DNA of 64,000 bases from Chaunax sp. Z400 (Eukaryota; Chordata; Actinopteri; Lophiiformes; Chaunacidae), in NCBI GenBank assembly GCA_037577475.1, contig CM075183.1, forward strand, positions 14,776,971-14,840,970, written 5' to 3'. Shown piece by piece: positions 37,901-52,900 of this stretch (positions are counted from its first letter, which is position 1; each line of letters starts with the position of its first letter). A model generated the notes under the pieces. That model was not told the origin of the DNA, did not search any database, and worked only from the letters and a program-made list of their open reading frames with translations. The position numbers and the translations under genes are program-made.

Positions 37901-40900
37901 CACATTCAGTTTTCTGGTGCGATAATTCGCTCAAAGGGTGGGACGAATGGTGGCTCCTTTACGACATGTTTTCCAGCGACAGCAGAATTTACTTTAAATT
38001 ATTATGAGTTTAGAATCGCTAAATAGCACCTTTGACTGTATCCTTGCATTGATTTGGTTTTTAGATAAAAGCATTCAAAGTTTAACTGAGTTGCATCTTA
38101 AACATACAGAAAAAACATTACATTACCCCATTTATATTAAAATTAATACGAATAAACAAGTGCAAATGCTAAATACGTACTAAATGTATAAAAATTACAA
38201 CATGATGCACTTATTGAATACATCTACATACGTAGGCTTGCATTCAAGCAATGCTGCTTTAAATAATCCTGATCCTGAATTGAGGTTGGATCATGAGGTA
38301 CATCCCTATGCAGTGACTTACTAAAGTCACTGCATTAAGACTCTTATAGTCAAGAAATACTCGTCCCCAGATTTTATGTATCAATTTAAAAAAAAAAATT
38401 ATTTTCACATGACCTTGGCACTGAAGACCAAACTATATTGCAGAGAACTGAAAACTCAGCTGAACAAATACAGGTTGTCACAGAACACTTCATAAGATGT
38501 GCTTTAACTGATGCTGAGTGTTACGTTATGCATTCTATCCCGACAAGGTTGTTGGGTAGCTGCATTGCGAGGAGGAACAGTGTAACGGAGGTCAGATCTG
38601 CTGAGTGAAGGGATCGTTGACAATCATAGTGAATTTGGTTCAGACTCAAATTATTAATATTAGTAAAATGTAATTCAGTTTTATTAATGTACTGTACTAC
38701 GATTCATTTAAGCAACATCCTAGTAGAGCTGTAGAACATTCAACACAGATGCCTTTTACATTTTTAAAATCATGTATTGATCACTTTCTCTTCGTGCATG
38801 TCTATTTCTACGACTTCCTTTGCAGATAAAAGACTTGACCACTGTTGTAAAATCCGTCTCTTACCCCATATCTGGTCCAATGAGAGAGTGTCTTCTAAGC
38901 ATGGCCCGAGCCTGAGCATTGGTCAGGTTAGCGGTGGGCTCCCCGTTGATCGCCAGGATGAGATCGCCGACACCCAGGCGTCCATCCCGGCTAATGGACC
39001 CGCCGTGGATTATACTGCGGATCAGCATTCCCAAACCATCTTTCATGGCGCTTACTGTCATCCCTTTGAGGTAGATTATGAGAAACTGTTACACACTAAT
39101 TGGGAATTTGATCTGAATCAATTAAAAATGTTTAATGAGTGATGAAGTCAAACTAAACTCCTTCACTAAAGATCTGAATGTCTTCAGGAGACGTTTCCAG
39201 GGAAGCAGTAATAATATAATCGGACTCGAGCGTCGTTGATAAATTCTATTGAAGACTCTAAGATATTTTATGTAAAATAAATCCATTCATAAATAAAATA
39301 AAAAAATCAAGCATTTTCTATTTATAAGTGGAAAACCGAAAAGCATTTAATTGCATTTTTGTAACAGGAAATTTGAACCAAAAGCAAATTGAGATAATGT
39401 TTTCAATATGGCACTGAGGAGAAAAAAACCTTGCCTTCAAACCTTTTTTTTTTTTAACACGTTTTAGAAGTTGAAATTCACTATTCTCTGAGACAGCTGC
39501 AGTCCCATGGGCACGTTTTGAAATGCAAATGCCCTGAATCGCAATGAAATTACCCTTTTAAACTGTAAAAAGTCACAAAAAAAAAATCATTTTTGCTTCA
39601 AATGTAGCATTCATAAACGTGACACAAAAGTAAAGGTCAACATGTCTTTCAGTCCCCAAAACTCATTTACATTTCTGTGAAGGCTGAAGAGAAAATAAAT
39701 AAATAGAAAAAAAAAAAAACTAACGAAAGAAGAAATCAACACAAACCAAGGCTGGAGTTGCCCTTGACAACTGTGATGGTCCTTTCAAAATTGCTCCCGG
39801 GGGTCAGCGCTTCCTTGTCACCGTCTTCTGCTGATTCAATCACGCCAGTCTCCTCGTCCTTTAGGGTGATAATTCAACAGTTATTTGGGGAAGTGAACGA
39901 AAATACAACATTGGATCCTTAACAAAGGAGGGGTCTCTAGAGCAGCGGTAGGTGCAGTGAATGGGCTGTATTCAAAACAAATCGGTTTAGTTAGAACTCA
40001 AAAGAAGATCTAGGATGCTAATTTTGTAGTCATCAATAAATCACCTTGACACACACTAATGGTGATGTTAGCTGTCAGCTAATACTCAGAGTCGTAGGCA
40101 GCTTTTATTACCTTCATCAAAATCTTTATGTCTCCACTATCTCCAGAAGACTCCCTCTGATAGTGACCAGACTCCAGAGGTTCGTCCAGGACATTTGATC
40201 CAGTCCCTAGCTCAGCAAACGGGCTGTATGACGCTGAGCACTCCTCTGGTTCCTCAGTGGCCGGGTGCCGTCCCAGGTACGGATCAGAGCCGCTCAGTAT
40301 GGCATTAAAGTCCGGGACATGACCTCTTAAACTCGGAGGAGTGAAAGAGGCAGACTTCTCCGGAGAGAATGCAAAAGTGTTGTCTGCGAAGTCGGACGGT
40401 GCTGCAAACCGGGGATGCTCGTCCAACACTTCCAGGCGAGCTGTCAGCTAGGGTAAAACAAAGCATAGCAGCTGAATGAGCGTTCCACTATGTTAGTTAG
40501 ACAATTGCCCAACAGGGGGAGATTCATCTCGCTCAGCCGCCATCCTGCCCCTCCTTGTAATGAGCCATGGAAAAAGCCATCAGTGCCCAATAGATGACAG
40601 AGGGAATTGCTGGTGATCTTGAGAATCGTGAAAAATAATGTTTTATTATAACAGCATTTGAGACTTTAATAGAACCAGACTGTAGTGATTAATCTAAGTA
40701 GGAACTTCTCTTTGGGAGCCAGAATGGAGGAATAAATCTTTAGAAAAAAGTTAAAATATATAAGTACAGGTCAGGTGCATGGACAGATATAGGAAATAGG
40801 GAAAAATGAGAATCTGTTAATTACATCATACAAAGGAGGGTTCATATATTAAAAAGAATTTATAGGTTTTTTTTTCTGAAAAGCTCCACCAACCATTTAC

Positions 40901-43900
40901 TGTCACTGAAGATGTTTTGAGATCCATCAACCGACTTGTTGCCCCTCTCTACAGCTTTAGAGGGGAAAGTGTTCATCACCATGAGCAGACTGATCTGTCT
41001 GACCTCATACAAACATTTGACGTCTCTTTTGTGAAATCCTTCACTAGGACAAACTGTCCCCTAAGTTGCCCTGCCCCCTGTCTACCCCTTAGGCTGTCAT
41101 TTTATAATATAAATGTCTAAGGAAGGCCCAACAAATAAGGTCAGGTTTGACCTTTGGGGAAACTGGAAGCACACACATCGCCCCTAGGAAAACAGTTTGT
41201 GTGCCCAATGCTCTTCTTTGTTTATTTTCCTCATAATTTAATATCCATTTGGGGAGCTGCTGTTCTTTAGGCACCCAGAGCAACAAAAGCAGCCCTGGCA
41301 ACGATCCTCATATAACAACAGACTCGGTAATGCTGTTACTGCCTTGGCGAGGAAAAACAAACATTTCTCGTGACATTTTGGCTCTCAATAACAAAGAATA
41401 ATGACGACACGCTGAAAAGCTTGTTGTGACAAAGGGTAGTCGGTGCTGTGGTAGCATTTAATAAAATGAAGGGTATGACTTTGAGTAGTGCTCTGGGTTT
41501 GATTGCTGCCCTGTGGTGAAAACAGTTGCTTACCTTAGGCGTAGACGACTGCAGGTAATCCAGGTCTGCGCTGCAGCTGCTGCCATGGAGAGCGATCATT
41601 GAGGCCTGGAACGTGTCGTCCTCCATCCCAGAGTAAGAGTGATCTAACAGCTTTTCATCAGACAGGTCTGCATCACTGGTGTCAATCTGTGGTAATGAAT
41701 GGGAGCAGTTAAACCAACTGGGGCAGAAAAGTGGCCTTAATATATTGAGCAATTTGGTCCTATCCAATCTCAGATTCTCAAAATTTACCATGCTGTATCC
41801 TTTAATTATGAATTACTTCTATTTGTCAGATTATTGATTGTTTATACCTGTTGCTTGGTTATAAACAAACAGAGCTCTCTTTGTACATACTAGTCTGAAA
41901 CTAATATCACATGGAAAGACTTCATGGATATTCTGGTTGATTTTTCAGTTTTTCCCAAAAGCTAACTAACCAATGCCGGCTCTGCTCGGTAAACGACGCC
42001 CTCAGTCAGTCCTTCTTCCTCTCCGTCTCCAACCAAAATTTTGCTGAAGTCAAATGAATGGATGGTGGATGATGGAGTAATTTCCTGTTCACCATATGGG
42101 TGTGGAGAGTGGGAATATCCACATATTCCCTAGGAAAGTGGAGAAATTCTTTCAGTGTCTCCAGTTTTATATGATTTAATTTTTGATTATTTTTTTTTTG
42201 TGTGTTGTTGACCAAATCACGTACAAATAAATTAGTCTGGAATGAGAAAAGATGTTAGACGTTATGAAGTTTATCTTCTATAGAGTTAAAATATTGATCT
42301 TTGTGCATAAGTGTTCAATCTGAGAAAGTTCGGAGGAAAGCAATGGAGGATTACGCTCGTCAGACTCAATTTTAAGAGGCAATACAACAAAATATTCCTG
42401 AGAAGTACAATCCTCGTCCTGCAGGAGAGGTGGATAACTCCACAGAGGCTTCCCTCAGCTCTATCATCCAGCTAACCTTGGCAGCCGAGAGGTCTCACTG
42501 TACAATCCAGCGGCAGATTCAATGCGAGGGAAAAGCAGCTGTGAGCTGAAAATATGCAGTTTCGCAGAGAGAAACATCCTGCACAAAAGAGTACAGGTGC
42601 CTGAAGCGGCGAGCAGTGGACAGGTCAAAGATGGTGAGAGGTGCCCCTGTGTTTACAAGTGTACAAGAGGGTCTGTGCTATTGAAAATTCCAAAATATAA
42701 TCATATAAAACAAAGGGCACAAAGGGGTTTTAGGCTGGCCGCCTCCACTGAAAGAACACTGGGTGAAATGCTAAACAATGCAGCACTACCTCCCCTCCAC
42801 TCTTTTTCCTGCATGAAAAATTCAAGCCCTTGTAAGACGAACCCTCATGACTGATGTAAAGACAGCCTGACTCACAACCTCACATGTATGCAGTGAAACA
42901 TGCCTCCACTACCTTCAAGTTTCAAGCAGGTTTAAAACAAAGGGAAAACAAACAAACAATTGCAATCACTAATTCTAATGCTTACAGGCAGCGGTTTGGC
43001 AACTCCTATCTGGACCTTGCCAAGCATGGCCCCCTTCAGGGCCTGGACGGCATCCTCCAGGCTTGCATTCTCCAGGTTGGTGCTGTTAACGTACATGAGT
43101 CGGTCTCCTGGCAACAGTCTGCCGTCCTGCTCGGCCACACCATTGGGAACCAGAGAGCGAATCACGATTACCGTTTTGGCAGGGTCCACTGGGTCCTATG
43201 GCAGAGCCGTGTCAAATTCAGTAACACAGGGTGAGCAGGTAAATTATTACAGCCTTAAACTTGTAAAATCACAGGAAATGTAATGCATTTGTTTAGCATT
43301 ATTCGTTTTTCTGTAAAAATACTATTAAATGATTAAAGCATTGCTTTCCTGGCGACACAGCTTACTGCCCTATGAGCTTATGATAGAAACAACAGGACAA
43401 CATATGAAAAAGTACAAATACATTAGTGTAAAATAACAACAACAGCTGTCAATTCTTTTATGGAAACTTTTCCCCACCTGGTAGTCCAGAATGCTGAATC
43501 CCAATCCCCCTTCTCCTTTTTCAAGCTCGATATTCTGGATCTCCAGCTCCCACATCGCCAGAGGAGATCCTATCACATCATCTGTCACATTATCCTGTGC
43601 ACCAGCCGCTGCGTTCACCTCTGAGTCTTCGGCAACCAGCAAACTGCTCAGGTCTATTTGTTTCTGCAGATGAAAAGCCCCAAATCTCTATGTGACAGCA
43701 TGCCTTCCTCACTTTTACTCCAAACCCAGAAGCTGCTACCTTCTGGTTGTGCTTCTTGCTCAGGATTCTGGCAGCAGATAAAAGGGAAATATTTTGGGAT
43801 GCTGGGGACTTATTACATTATCATAGATAAAGCGGGAGAACTGAGAGCCTTCCCCTTCACCTTCCCCAAAGGAAAGCTGCTTTTGATGTCTCATATCTCT

Positions 43901-46900
43901 GGCAAATGATTCCGGCTACTGCTGCTGAAGCATTGCCAGAATTGGACTTAATAAACTTTCAGACTCCCCCGCTTATCACTAAGTCTTAATCCATCAAGTT
44001 TGGCAATGTGGAAAGCCTATAGAGCAATTGACAGCCAAGGCTAAGCTAATAATAATGCTTAATGGGCTATATAGGGGGAGAAGGACCTGACGAGCATTTA
44101 CAATCACATTCCCTTATTTATATGGACATTTTTCGTGATACATTAACGTATGTCAAAGAGAGGGAGCGAGTTTCTGACTGTGGCTACAATGCTCTGAAAA
44201 TAATATAGTCTCCATGTTTTATCCGTACAGAGGAAAAGATTCATGCACTCTCTATAGGTTTTTCCTCTAAAACACAACGAGAAAACATGTCAGATTTATC
44301 AAAAATGTACATTCTATACTTCAAAATCCAAACGGTTTGCTAAAATACATAGTTATTTGCTATAGGAGTAGTACTGCAGTGTAAATGAGGTACCTTTAGT
44401 TCAGGTACTGTGGACAAAGCTTCAGACTGTGGTTGGAGAGCATCTATGTCACTCTGCAGGTGAGGGGCGGGTCTACAGCACGTCATGTGGACACAGAGCG
44501 GGAGCTCCTTCAAGATTCTGACCACTTCCTTGTGGGTCTCACCAATCAGGGATATACCATTGACCTGTGACAGAAAATAATAGCATAGAACAAAGAGATG
44601 TCAGAATCCGGAGGTTACGGCAGTGTAGATTTGTTTTTTTTGGCCTACTAGTTCTTAACTTTGTCTGTACACAATTTTTTTGTTTGCAAGGTAACACACA
44701 GTGGGGCTGTTTTATAGAACAGTAAAGTTAGGGAATGTAAAACCACAACAATGAGCTGGAAGAGGCTGAATTACAAGCAACTTCTTTCACATTGTCATTC
44801 AAACTTATATTTATACCAAAAAACCTGTCATAAATATTATGTATTAATAATTCCAGACATCTTACATGCTTACTGGCTAACCATCATATGCAGTATGTCA
44901 AAATAAATGGTTCATTACTGTTAAAAAAAAAAAAAAACTACTTCTTTAAACATGTCGATAGCTGACCCTCTGTAGTACCAACAGGAATGCAATATGAGGA
45001 CGTCTACACTGATGTACCTCAAGCAGTTCATCTCCACTGAACAGCTTGCCACAGCGGCCCACGGGTCCCTCGGGTAGGACAGAACGAATGTAATGATGCC
45101 CACTGTTGGCCTCCAGACTGATGCCCAGACCACTGTTCTCACTGAACTTCTCCACCTGAGCCACCTGTCAAAGCAACAAGAAATCACACCTCAGTCAGCA
45201 TGGGAAACATTTTCTATTATAAGAGATCATCATTTTACTAGCAATCCTTCTGCTGACGATTCTTTGATTCTTCCTTTTAAGATGGAGGATGGATGAATTC
45301 TGATCCTGACCGCTGTGACGCATTTGTCCAGGAATGACGTTCTAGTAAGTTTAATGTGACACCAGAGGAAGAGGAGCACATTTTGAAAACAAAACTTACA
45401 ACGACTTCATTGCTTGGACCCAGAATCTCTTCCCACTTCTTCATTAGCTCTTCCTCTTCGAAGGATGTTAGCTCCATCCCTTTTGAAAGCACAACACAAA
45501 GAACTTGTATTATTATGCAAAAGAACATACAAGCCAAATCTGAGATGAATCATTCACAGCTAGAACTGCAACATAAATCACTAACAATATTCAAGGGAAA
45601 TTATTTAAATCTACTGCACTGTCTGTGAAACTACCAACAGATCCACCGTAGTGTGTCCCCACAGTGAGGTCTGCCAGCCTGTGTGGTCCTGACAACAATG
45701 ACCCTTATCTATCAGGTGTGTGCCCAGTGTCTGCTGGTGTATTCAAAGAAAGATCCCAGGCTCCTACCTTGTTTGTCTTCTGTTAGCTGATCCATGGCTG
45801 GGCTGACATCAGATCCTTCACTCTTTGTCAGGAGCAGCTTTTCATCTGTGGAGAAGGTAAACACACAATGAAGAGAGACACAGGCAGCAGCAGCATCGGT
45901 ACAGGAAAGCCACTGGAAAATGTTATCTATTCTCCACAAACAGGATACATATATGCACTAAAAACTAATAAACTTCCATGCTGAATTTATTTGGAATAGC
46001 AAGTATTTTATTATTGCTGCTTAGTTGATTCTTAACAACATCAAATAATTACTATAATAAAAATATGAATAGATCCATCTGCAGAGGAGAAACACCTGCT
46101 ACTTATTCAACAGAGAGACGCCTTTCTGATTCATAATATATCACAATGTTGGCATCAATTTGGACTGGAGTCAGTATTTGTTATGTGTCGCTGGATAAAA
46201 ATTCTGTCCCTGTCATTCCCTTTCAATTTTAAATATGATAAAGTGACAGATATTTCCATTCGGAGATACCGTACTCGTCAGTGCATCATGAAAACTCCCG
46301 TCTGAGTCGCATTTACACATCAAACGGCACTTTTTGTCAGGATGAGGAGCAACGAGGAATGTGTTTTTGTCAAACCCTCATTAAATTTCTCTCACTTAAT
46401 CCCTCCCTACCTTGAGAAGCCTCCTCATCCTTCGTTCTCTCCAGCTCCAGCTCCCTCATTACGGTGACGGTGGTGGGTATGGTTGTGGAAGGGGGCAGGA
46501 TGGTGACGCTGGGTGACACGGCAGGGGGAATCTCATCAGGCCTGAAGCCCCGCCGGATCAGCTTAAGGTGGACTGTCTGGCCTGTGTGTCTGAGAACCTC
46601 CACTGCCTGTTGATTGGTGTATCCCTGGATGTTGACACCATCGACCTGCAGAGGGCGACCATTTGTGAGTCCGCGGATTAAACAAGGACCAGAGCAGCTT
46701 GCATGGACACTGTGTGCTCAAGTGCCATCTATATTGCAGAGTCAAAGTGATAATAAAAACCAGCAAGAGTGGAAACAGTGCTGCACACGAGCATTCCAAT
46801 ATATTTAAGCTGTTGACTTTATTTGTTCAGATCATTTGGGAGAGGTAAAGTTTAAGTTTATGCTTTCCTGGTCTATTAAATGTTTTATTATGCTTTTAAA

Positions 46901-49900
46901 CTGGGCCTCAAAGCACATTATCACTTACATTTAAGAGCAAAACTCAACCAAGCACTCAGACACAAACACACACCAGCAAAAAAAAAAGAATAGAGAGCGA
47001 ACAACCAGTCACGCTCACATTCACACCTATGAGCAATTTAGTCACCAATTCACCTACATTGCATGTTTTTGGACTGTGGGAGGCCACACAGAAAGGCCCC
47101 CGGTTGGGATTCGAACCCAGAACCTTATCTTCAGTCACAGGAGTTCATTGTGAATCATGCATTATACATATGATAGTTTCAATCCATTGAGTAACTGAGT
47201 AAATGTGATCACTATAAGAGATATTATAAAACTATATATAAAACTACTTATGCGGCTGAAAACGGAGAACATAGCGAGAGCTCTGAAGAGGATGATTGCA
47301 GCACTTACAGCTATTATCTGGTCTCCAACATGGATACGGCCATCTTGATCCACGGCGCTGTCTTTTGTTATGCTCTTCACAAAAATACCAGAGGGCTCTG
47401 AGAAGTAAGAACAAGTAAAAAAACAAAATGAGATGAGGAACATTCATCATGAATGACGGCATTAAACGAGACCCAATGAGAAAATCAAACAGAAGCTTCA
47501 TTTTATTGTTAAAAGTCGGCGTTAATAAGAACGTTTTCACATTACATAAGTCATTATGTCACAATGTTGTGATGGACCCTTCAATAAGGAATGTATTTTT
47601 TTTCTCCAAGGCGAACTATAATCATCTCCATTCAGTGAATGCAACATTTCAAAATAAAAGCGTCTCTGCTCCCATTATATAGAAATGAAAACATATTTCA
47701 ATTTTTGTGGCACTTTTTGCGGCAGTGGGGAAAAGCTAAGAACACTGAACACTGACATTGAAATCAACATATTAAATCACTGTGACTCACACAGAACAGA
47801 CAGCGAACAACAGTAGCATCCATTTGAAGTTGTGTTTCTGTCTACCTAACAAACACAAGTCTTATATTCACTCCTTTTTTTAAAACTCTGTTTAAGACTC
47901 AGTGTCTTTAGCTGCTAAATGCGGAGCTTACTGTACTAAAGAGGGAAAAAATGGTGATGCTATATTGTGCATTTGATCCATATTGTTTAAAAAGCAGGAG
48001 TCGTTGCTGTTTAAATGCATTTTTTACTGAAACATCAAAATGACACTTAAATTTAAAAGGTCTTCTATTCAGCTATTAGTCACCTGACGTTTTATCTCCA
48101 ACATAGCCAGCAATAGTGATGCCCAGTCCCTGGGTGTTCTTAGAAAGGCTCACATCAAACGCGTTCGCCTCCTCTTCCTCATAGTCCTGTGTGAAGATTA
48201 ATGGGAATGACAGGTAAACACAACAAAAGCTAAGGATGATTCATTTGACACTTTAGTCCTCCGACTGCATCACATACATTTTTTTTCAATTTCGATAATG
48301 AGAACTCAGAACATGGCAGCCATAAAAAAAAATACAGCTAATGTGTACGACCATCAAACTGATGTGTTCTTCATTTATAAAGTGAGTCACGGCAGTTATT
48401 TCATGTTTAAACTGGACTGTTGAGTGTTGAGAAAAGCCGTGAAATTGCAGTTTGTAAGAGGTGTTTCTTAGAAAGTAAAGCAGATCTGCTCGACAGCATG
48501 AGTCGCATTTAATCGGCTATTTTCTTCACTTCCTTTCATTCAGGCCTGACAAACATTAGGGATGATAAAACTGGAGATGAACTCAACTTAACCTCTAACT
48601 TGATTTTGTTAGAATTGTATGACTCTCAGTATGCGTCATATACGGTAATAGTTTGCTATAGAGGATGAGCTTTACAACGGTGAAATTCAAAATGATGAAA
48701 ACTAGGACTTTGTATAAAATGTATGCCACACTTGTGGTTTACAGCGAAACAGCCCCTCTTCACCTGTTGTTCATTGACAGTGGGGAGCACCACAGGCATG
48801 ACAGCAGAGACGACGGGGGTCTCCTCCACAGGACCCCTGGTGACCACAAGCTTCACCCTGTTGCCACACTGCCTGAGGACCTGGGCCACCTGTTCGCTGC
48901 CCATACCATACAGGTCAGTGTCTCCGATTCTCAGGATGTGGTCCCCACTGCGGAGGCGGCCATCCTAATGCAGGAGAAGTATGTTATGCTTTAGTACACC
49001 CAATAATGTCTTATTAGTAATTAAAAGACTTGGTGAAAGTTAATTCTGTGCTTGCTTGTGATGAACTCTTTCATAAGATGTAACTGAAAACCCCCTCAAA
49101 GTTTCATAGAATACAAAAAAAAAGCACCTGATCAGCTATGCCTCCAGGAAGGATGGTTTTGACAATCACTCCTGTGGTCTTTCCTCCCACAATACCGAAG
49201 CCGAGCCCAGTGCCATCGTTGACCAGCTCGATGGTTTCCACATGCTGCCACTAGACATAGTGAGAGAGGAGAAAGAATAAAGACAGTTTTTATTTGTCCC
49301 GCCGTAAACGACAGAGGTCCAAAAACTCTGGTTTAACGACGCAGATGGTGTTTTCTAAAACTGCAGTATCGTCCCATGTGATATTCGGACAACTTTTAAT
49401 CGGGAGTGGATCTTTTTTTTTATGACAAGAAACAAGCATGTGCATACCGCGCTGGAGTTTGCTGACAGCGTACTGGCAGCAGAGGGTGTGCGAGACACCA
49501 CCGGGCTGGCCAGTTTAGGTATTGGTCCTCTTGCCACCGTGAGCTTCACCCTCTCTGAGGCACTTTGCAGAATGCCTATAGCCTGCTGGTGGGTCACCGT
49601 CTGGTCCAGGGGCTGGCCGTTGATGGCCAAGATCTGGTCAGCTTCTTTGAGCTTCCCGTCACTGCAGGAGAGAGAAGCATGGACCGTCAAAGTGGTGTCA
49701 GGAGATCATTTTACCTAAATCGGCCCGTTATCTCAAGAACTCTCATGATCTACTCACGGAGAGTGTAACGTCACACACAGAATTGTATAGAAATGTAGGT
49801 ATAAAGAGTACAAATATTGTTGGGTTCGTAATATTTTTGTAAGATCGGCTCCGTCTGCCTTTAATGTAGAGCATAAATGGGCCTTTAGCCCTGTGAGTAA

Positions 49901-52900
49901 GCATGGGGAGGGGAAAATCCATGTTTTAAAGACTCAATAATTACCTTTGAGAGATGAATATATTGTGAATTTTCTGCATCAAATAACATCAGCAGAGTAG
50001 CGAATCCCAGCAACTATGCCATAAATTCTAATTCATTAATTGGCCAAATGTAAAAAAAAACAACAAAACATTTCTGGAATCTTTGTTGGGATAAGGTTTT
50101 AATCACATTTGTCGTGTTTATTCTTACGTACCAGTCAGCCACGCTTCCCGGTTGAATCTCCTGGATGAAGATGCCAAGCTCTCCATGGTTCTCACTTTTT
50201 AGGCCCACCACACTGAAGCCGAGACCTCCTGACACCGGCTTCTCCAGCTCCACGTGGGTCAAGTAGCGGCCCTGGATCACACGCACACATGCATAAACCA
50301 TTTGGCCCGGCCCTGATTAACTATAGCATCAAAGCTACTGGCAGCCTTTGGAAGTCTATTTGAAGTGCCTCAGGAGAAAAGCACACGGCGTGGAGTCTGT
50401 GATCCTCATCTTCGACTATCTTTGAACATGTGGTTTGAGTTAAGAAAGGCAGATTCAAGGTGATCTATCTGTTTACAGATGTTTGTAGGGCGTTAGAATG
50501 ACTAACACCAAAAAATGTGGTAATAAATCTACAGAGAAAGTCAAACTGAAAAGCAGTATACAAATATCAGTGACTGCTTTGGCTTCACAGTCGCAGATAC
50601 CTGAGCCATGGACTGACTGATGTGTTCAAATTCTTCAGATGATGCCTTGCCATTAACCTGAGACGCAGCCGATGTGTCTGAGAAGGAAGCATGGCCGCCA
50701 TTGGGCTTAACTGTGGCGACATGATCGCCAAGGTCACTCCCACGCGACACCGGGACACCGCCCTAGAAAAATACAGACATATTAGTCTGATGTGCATTTC
50801 ACCCTAAATACAAGCATAAAATCACATCATGGAGGAAGTAACTAATTACATCAAATTATTAATGACTGGAATTCTATTATAAAAACTGTGATATTTGTTT
50901 CCCTTTGAACAGCTTTGAATTTCAACAAAAGCAGCCATTGGCATCGATCCAACAAAAACAATCAAAGGTTGGAGCAATAAACATTATGATTCATTCCTTC
51001 TGTGAACATAAAACATTCACAAAATGTGATTTTCAGACACCAAAACACCGACGTCTGCGTGTCTGAATCCACTGGGATGCCAGACAGTTTGTTATCCAAC
51101 CACGATTAGCTGGATCTATGGCAACCTAATCCTTCAGGAGATAATGGCTCTTGGCTGATGTTCCAACAATGACTAGTCTCCAAATACAATATTTCTCTCA
51201 TGGAGGGGAAAAAAGCATCACTGGCCATCTGGATGCCTTAATATGTTTGCGTTTTAATTACGGCAATGACTTTACTTGTGTGACAGACGAATTACATGGA
51301 AGAGACAATGAAATAAAAAAAGTGTTTTTCCGATTTCATTAGCCAAAGGGCATAATGTTTATGACCATCTGAATTGGATTGAAAAGGACAAACATGAAAC
51401 ACAGCAATAGTTTCATAAGCACACCATTTGGCATATGGCACTGCCGAGCTAAAGGTGTCCTTGTGAACTTGTGTTAAGAAGTTGACTGCACAACTTTCCT
51501 AGACTCCTTTAGACACACTCCAAAATTAGTCCCGAGAAACAAAACTCCACTGGACGAGACACATTAGTGCTGCACACAGCACACAAAAACCCTACGGGGT
51601 AGGGCTAAGTTAGCATAGCATGCTGCTAAGTTGCTGTCCTCATGCATGAGCTTTGTTAGCTTGGGCCTGGCTAAGAGGATTAAAGTTCCAGTTTGGTTCT
51701 TGCACATTTAAGAAATTGTTTCTGCCCCACTTCACACAGCGGCCTCTCTCTCTCATTGGAGAGCAGGGCCTCGTCGCCATAGCGACATAGGCCCGTGCAA
51801 GGCCTAACTAGCAGAGCCAGAATGCAGACAGGCAGCGTGTGTTTATGTGTGTCGGTGTTGTCTCACAACAGAACACAAAAAAATGCAGGTTCTGCTTAAG
51901 GATAGGAGCAGTTGGGTTCGGATGCTCAATAAAGACACATAAACACACATGCATCGGCACAAACAGGAATGCACTTATTTCGAAATAAGCTAAATTGCCA
52001 GCACACAAAAATGCCAGCAGGCTTTTTATAATATAAATTCCACAAGGGGGTAAAAAGCTTTTGCATCCCTGCCTCCCACTGCATAGCTCACATACTTTCG
52101 TCTCTATTTCTCCAACGCTTACCCTGGCCCCTTTCCACTGTGACTTAAGAGCTCTTTTCCTTTCCACTCCTAACGTTCAATTCTCAGTGGAGAGAATCAG
52201 CTTGAAAAGGAGCTCCTGACTTAGACCAACTATCTGTACCCGTGTGCCCATATTATATCTGGCTCGTGTGAAGCCTGACAGCAATTTGGCCTCAGCAGAA
52301 ACATTATTGGGGATGGGGATTGAAAAGGTGGTGTGTCCTGACATGACCCACAACCAGAATCAGAGAGGTTACCCAGGTAACAGCAGAGATGTAGACAGTA
52401 GCAAAGTCCTCTAACCTTACTGACATACAGGTAGTGCACGAGTTTCAATTTGTTTCCTCTGGGTCATGTTATGGTTAGCATGTAAGCAGTGACAGATTCT
52501 TACAACAATACTTACATGCCCATGTGTTCATGAAAAAAATGCTGCTTGTCCACCACAGCTGTATGCTTCAAATTGATCTGCACTTGACAAGATTTAAAAT
52601 CTTAGATCTGGAAAAATGAGATTATTTACCTTGTTTTTAAAGTTATATCTAGCCTACTTTAACTAATTTATTTTAAGATATCTTGACGAGTACAAATGAT
52701 TCTGCTGCAGAGACGGATCGTTTCGTTAGTATTAAGACGTTTTCAACTCAAATGAAATAAAATCAAAGGTATCTCATCTACTGTTTTTCGCAGTGTAAAG
52801 AGGTGCCTTCTTAATGTGGTTCTGCTCTGTGAGCGTTGGGGTGAAACGGTCGTCGTGCAAACGGCCCCTGAGCTTATCTAATTAAATGGGCACCTGAGGA

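Noticed and set aside
47100..47130. ggttcgaatcc motif considered as a tRNA gene
   Set aside because: Only the B-box-like part is present, without acceptor stem or anticodon arm. It belongs to a dispersed repeat.
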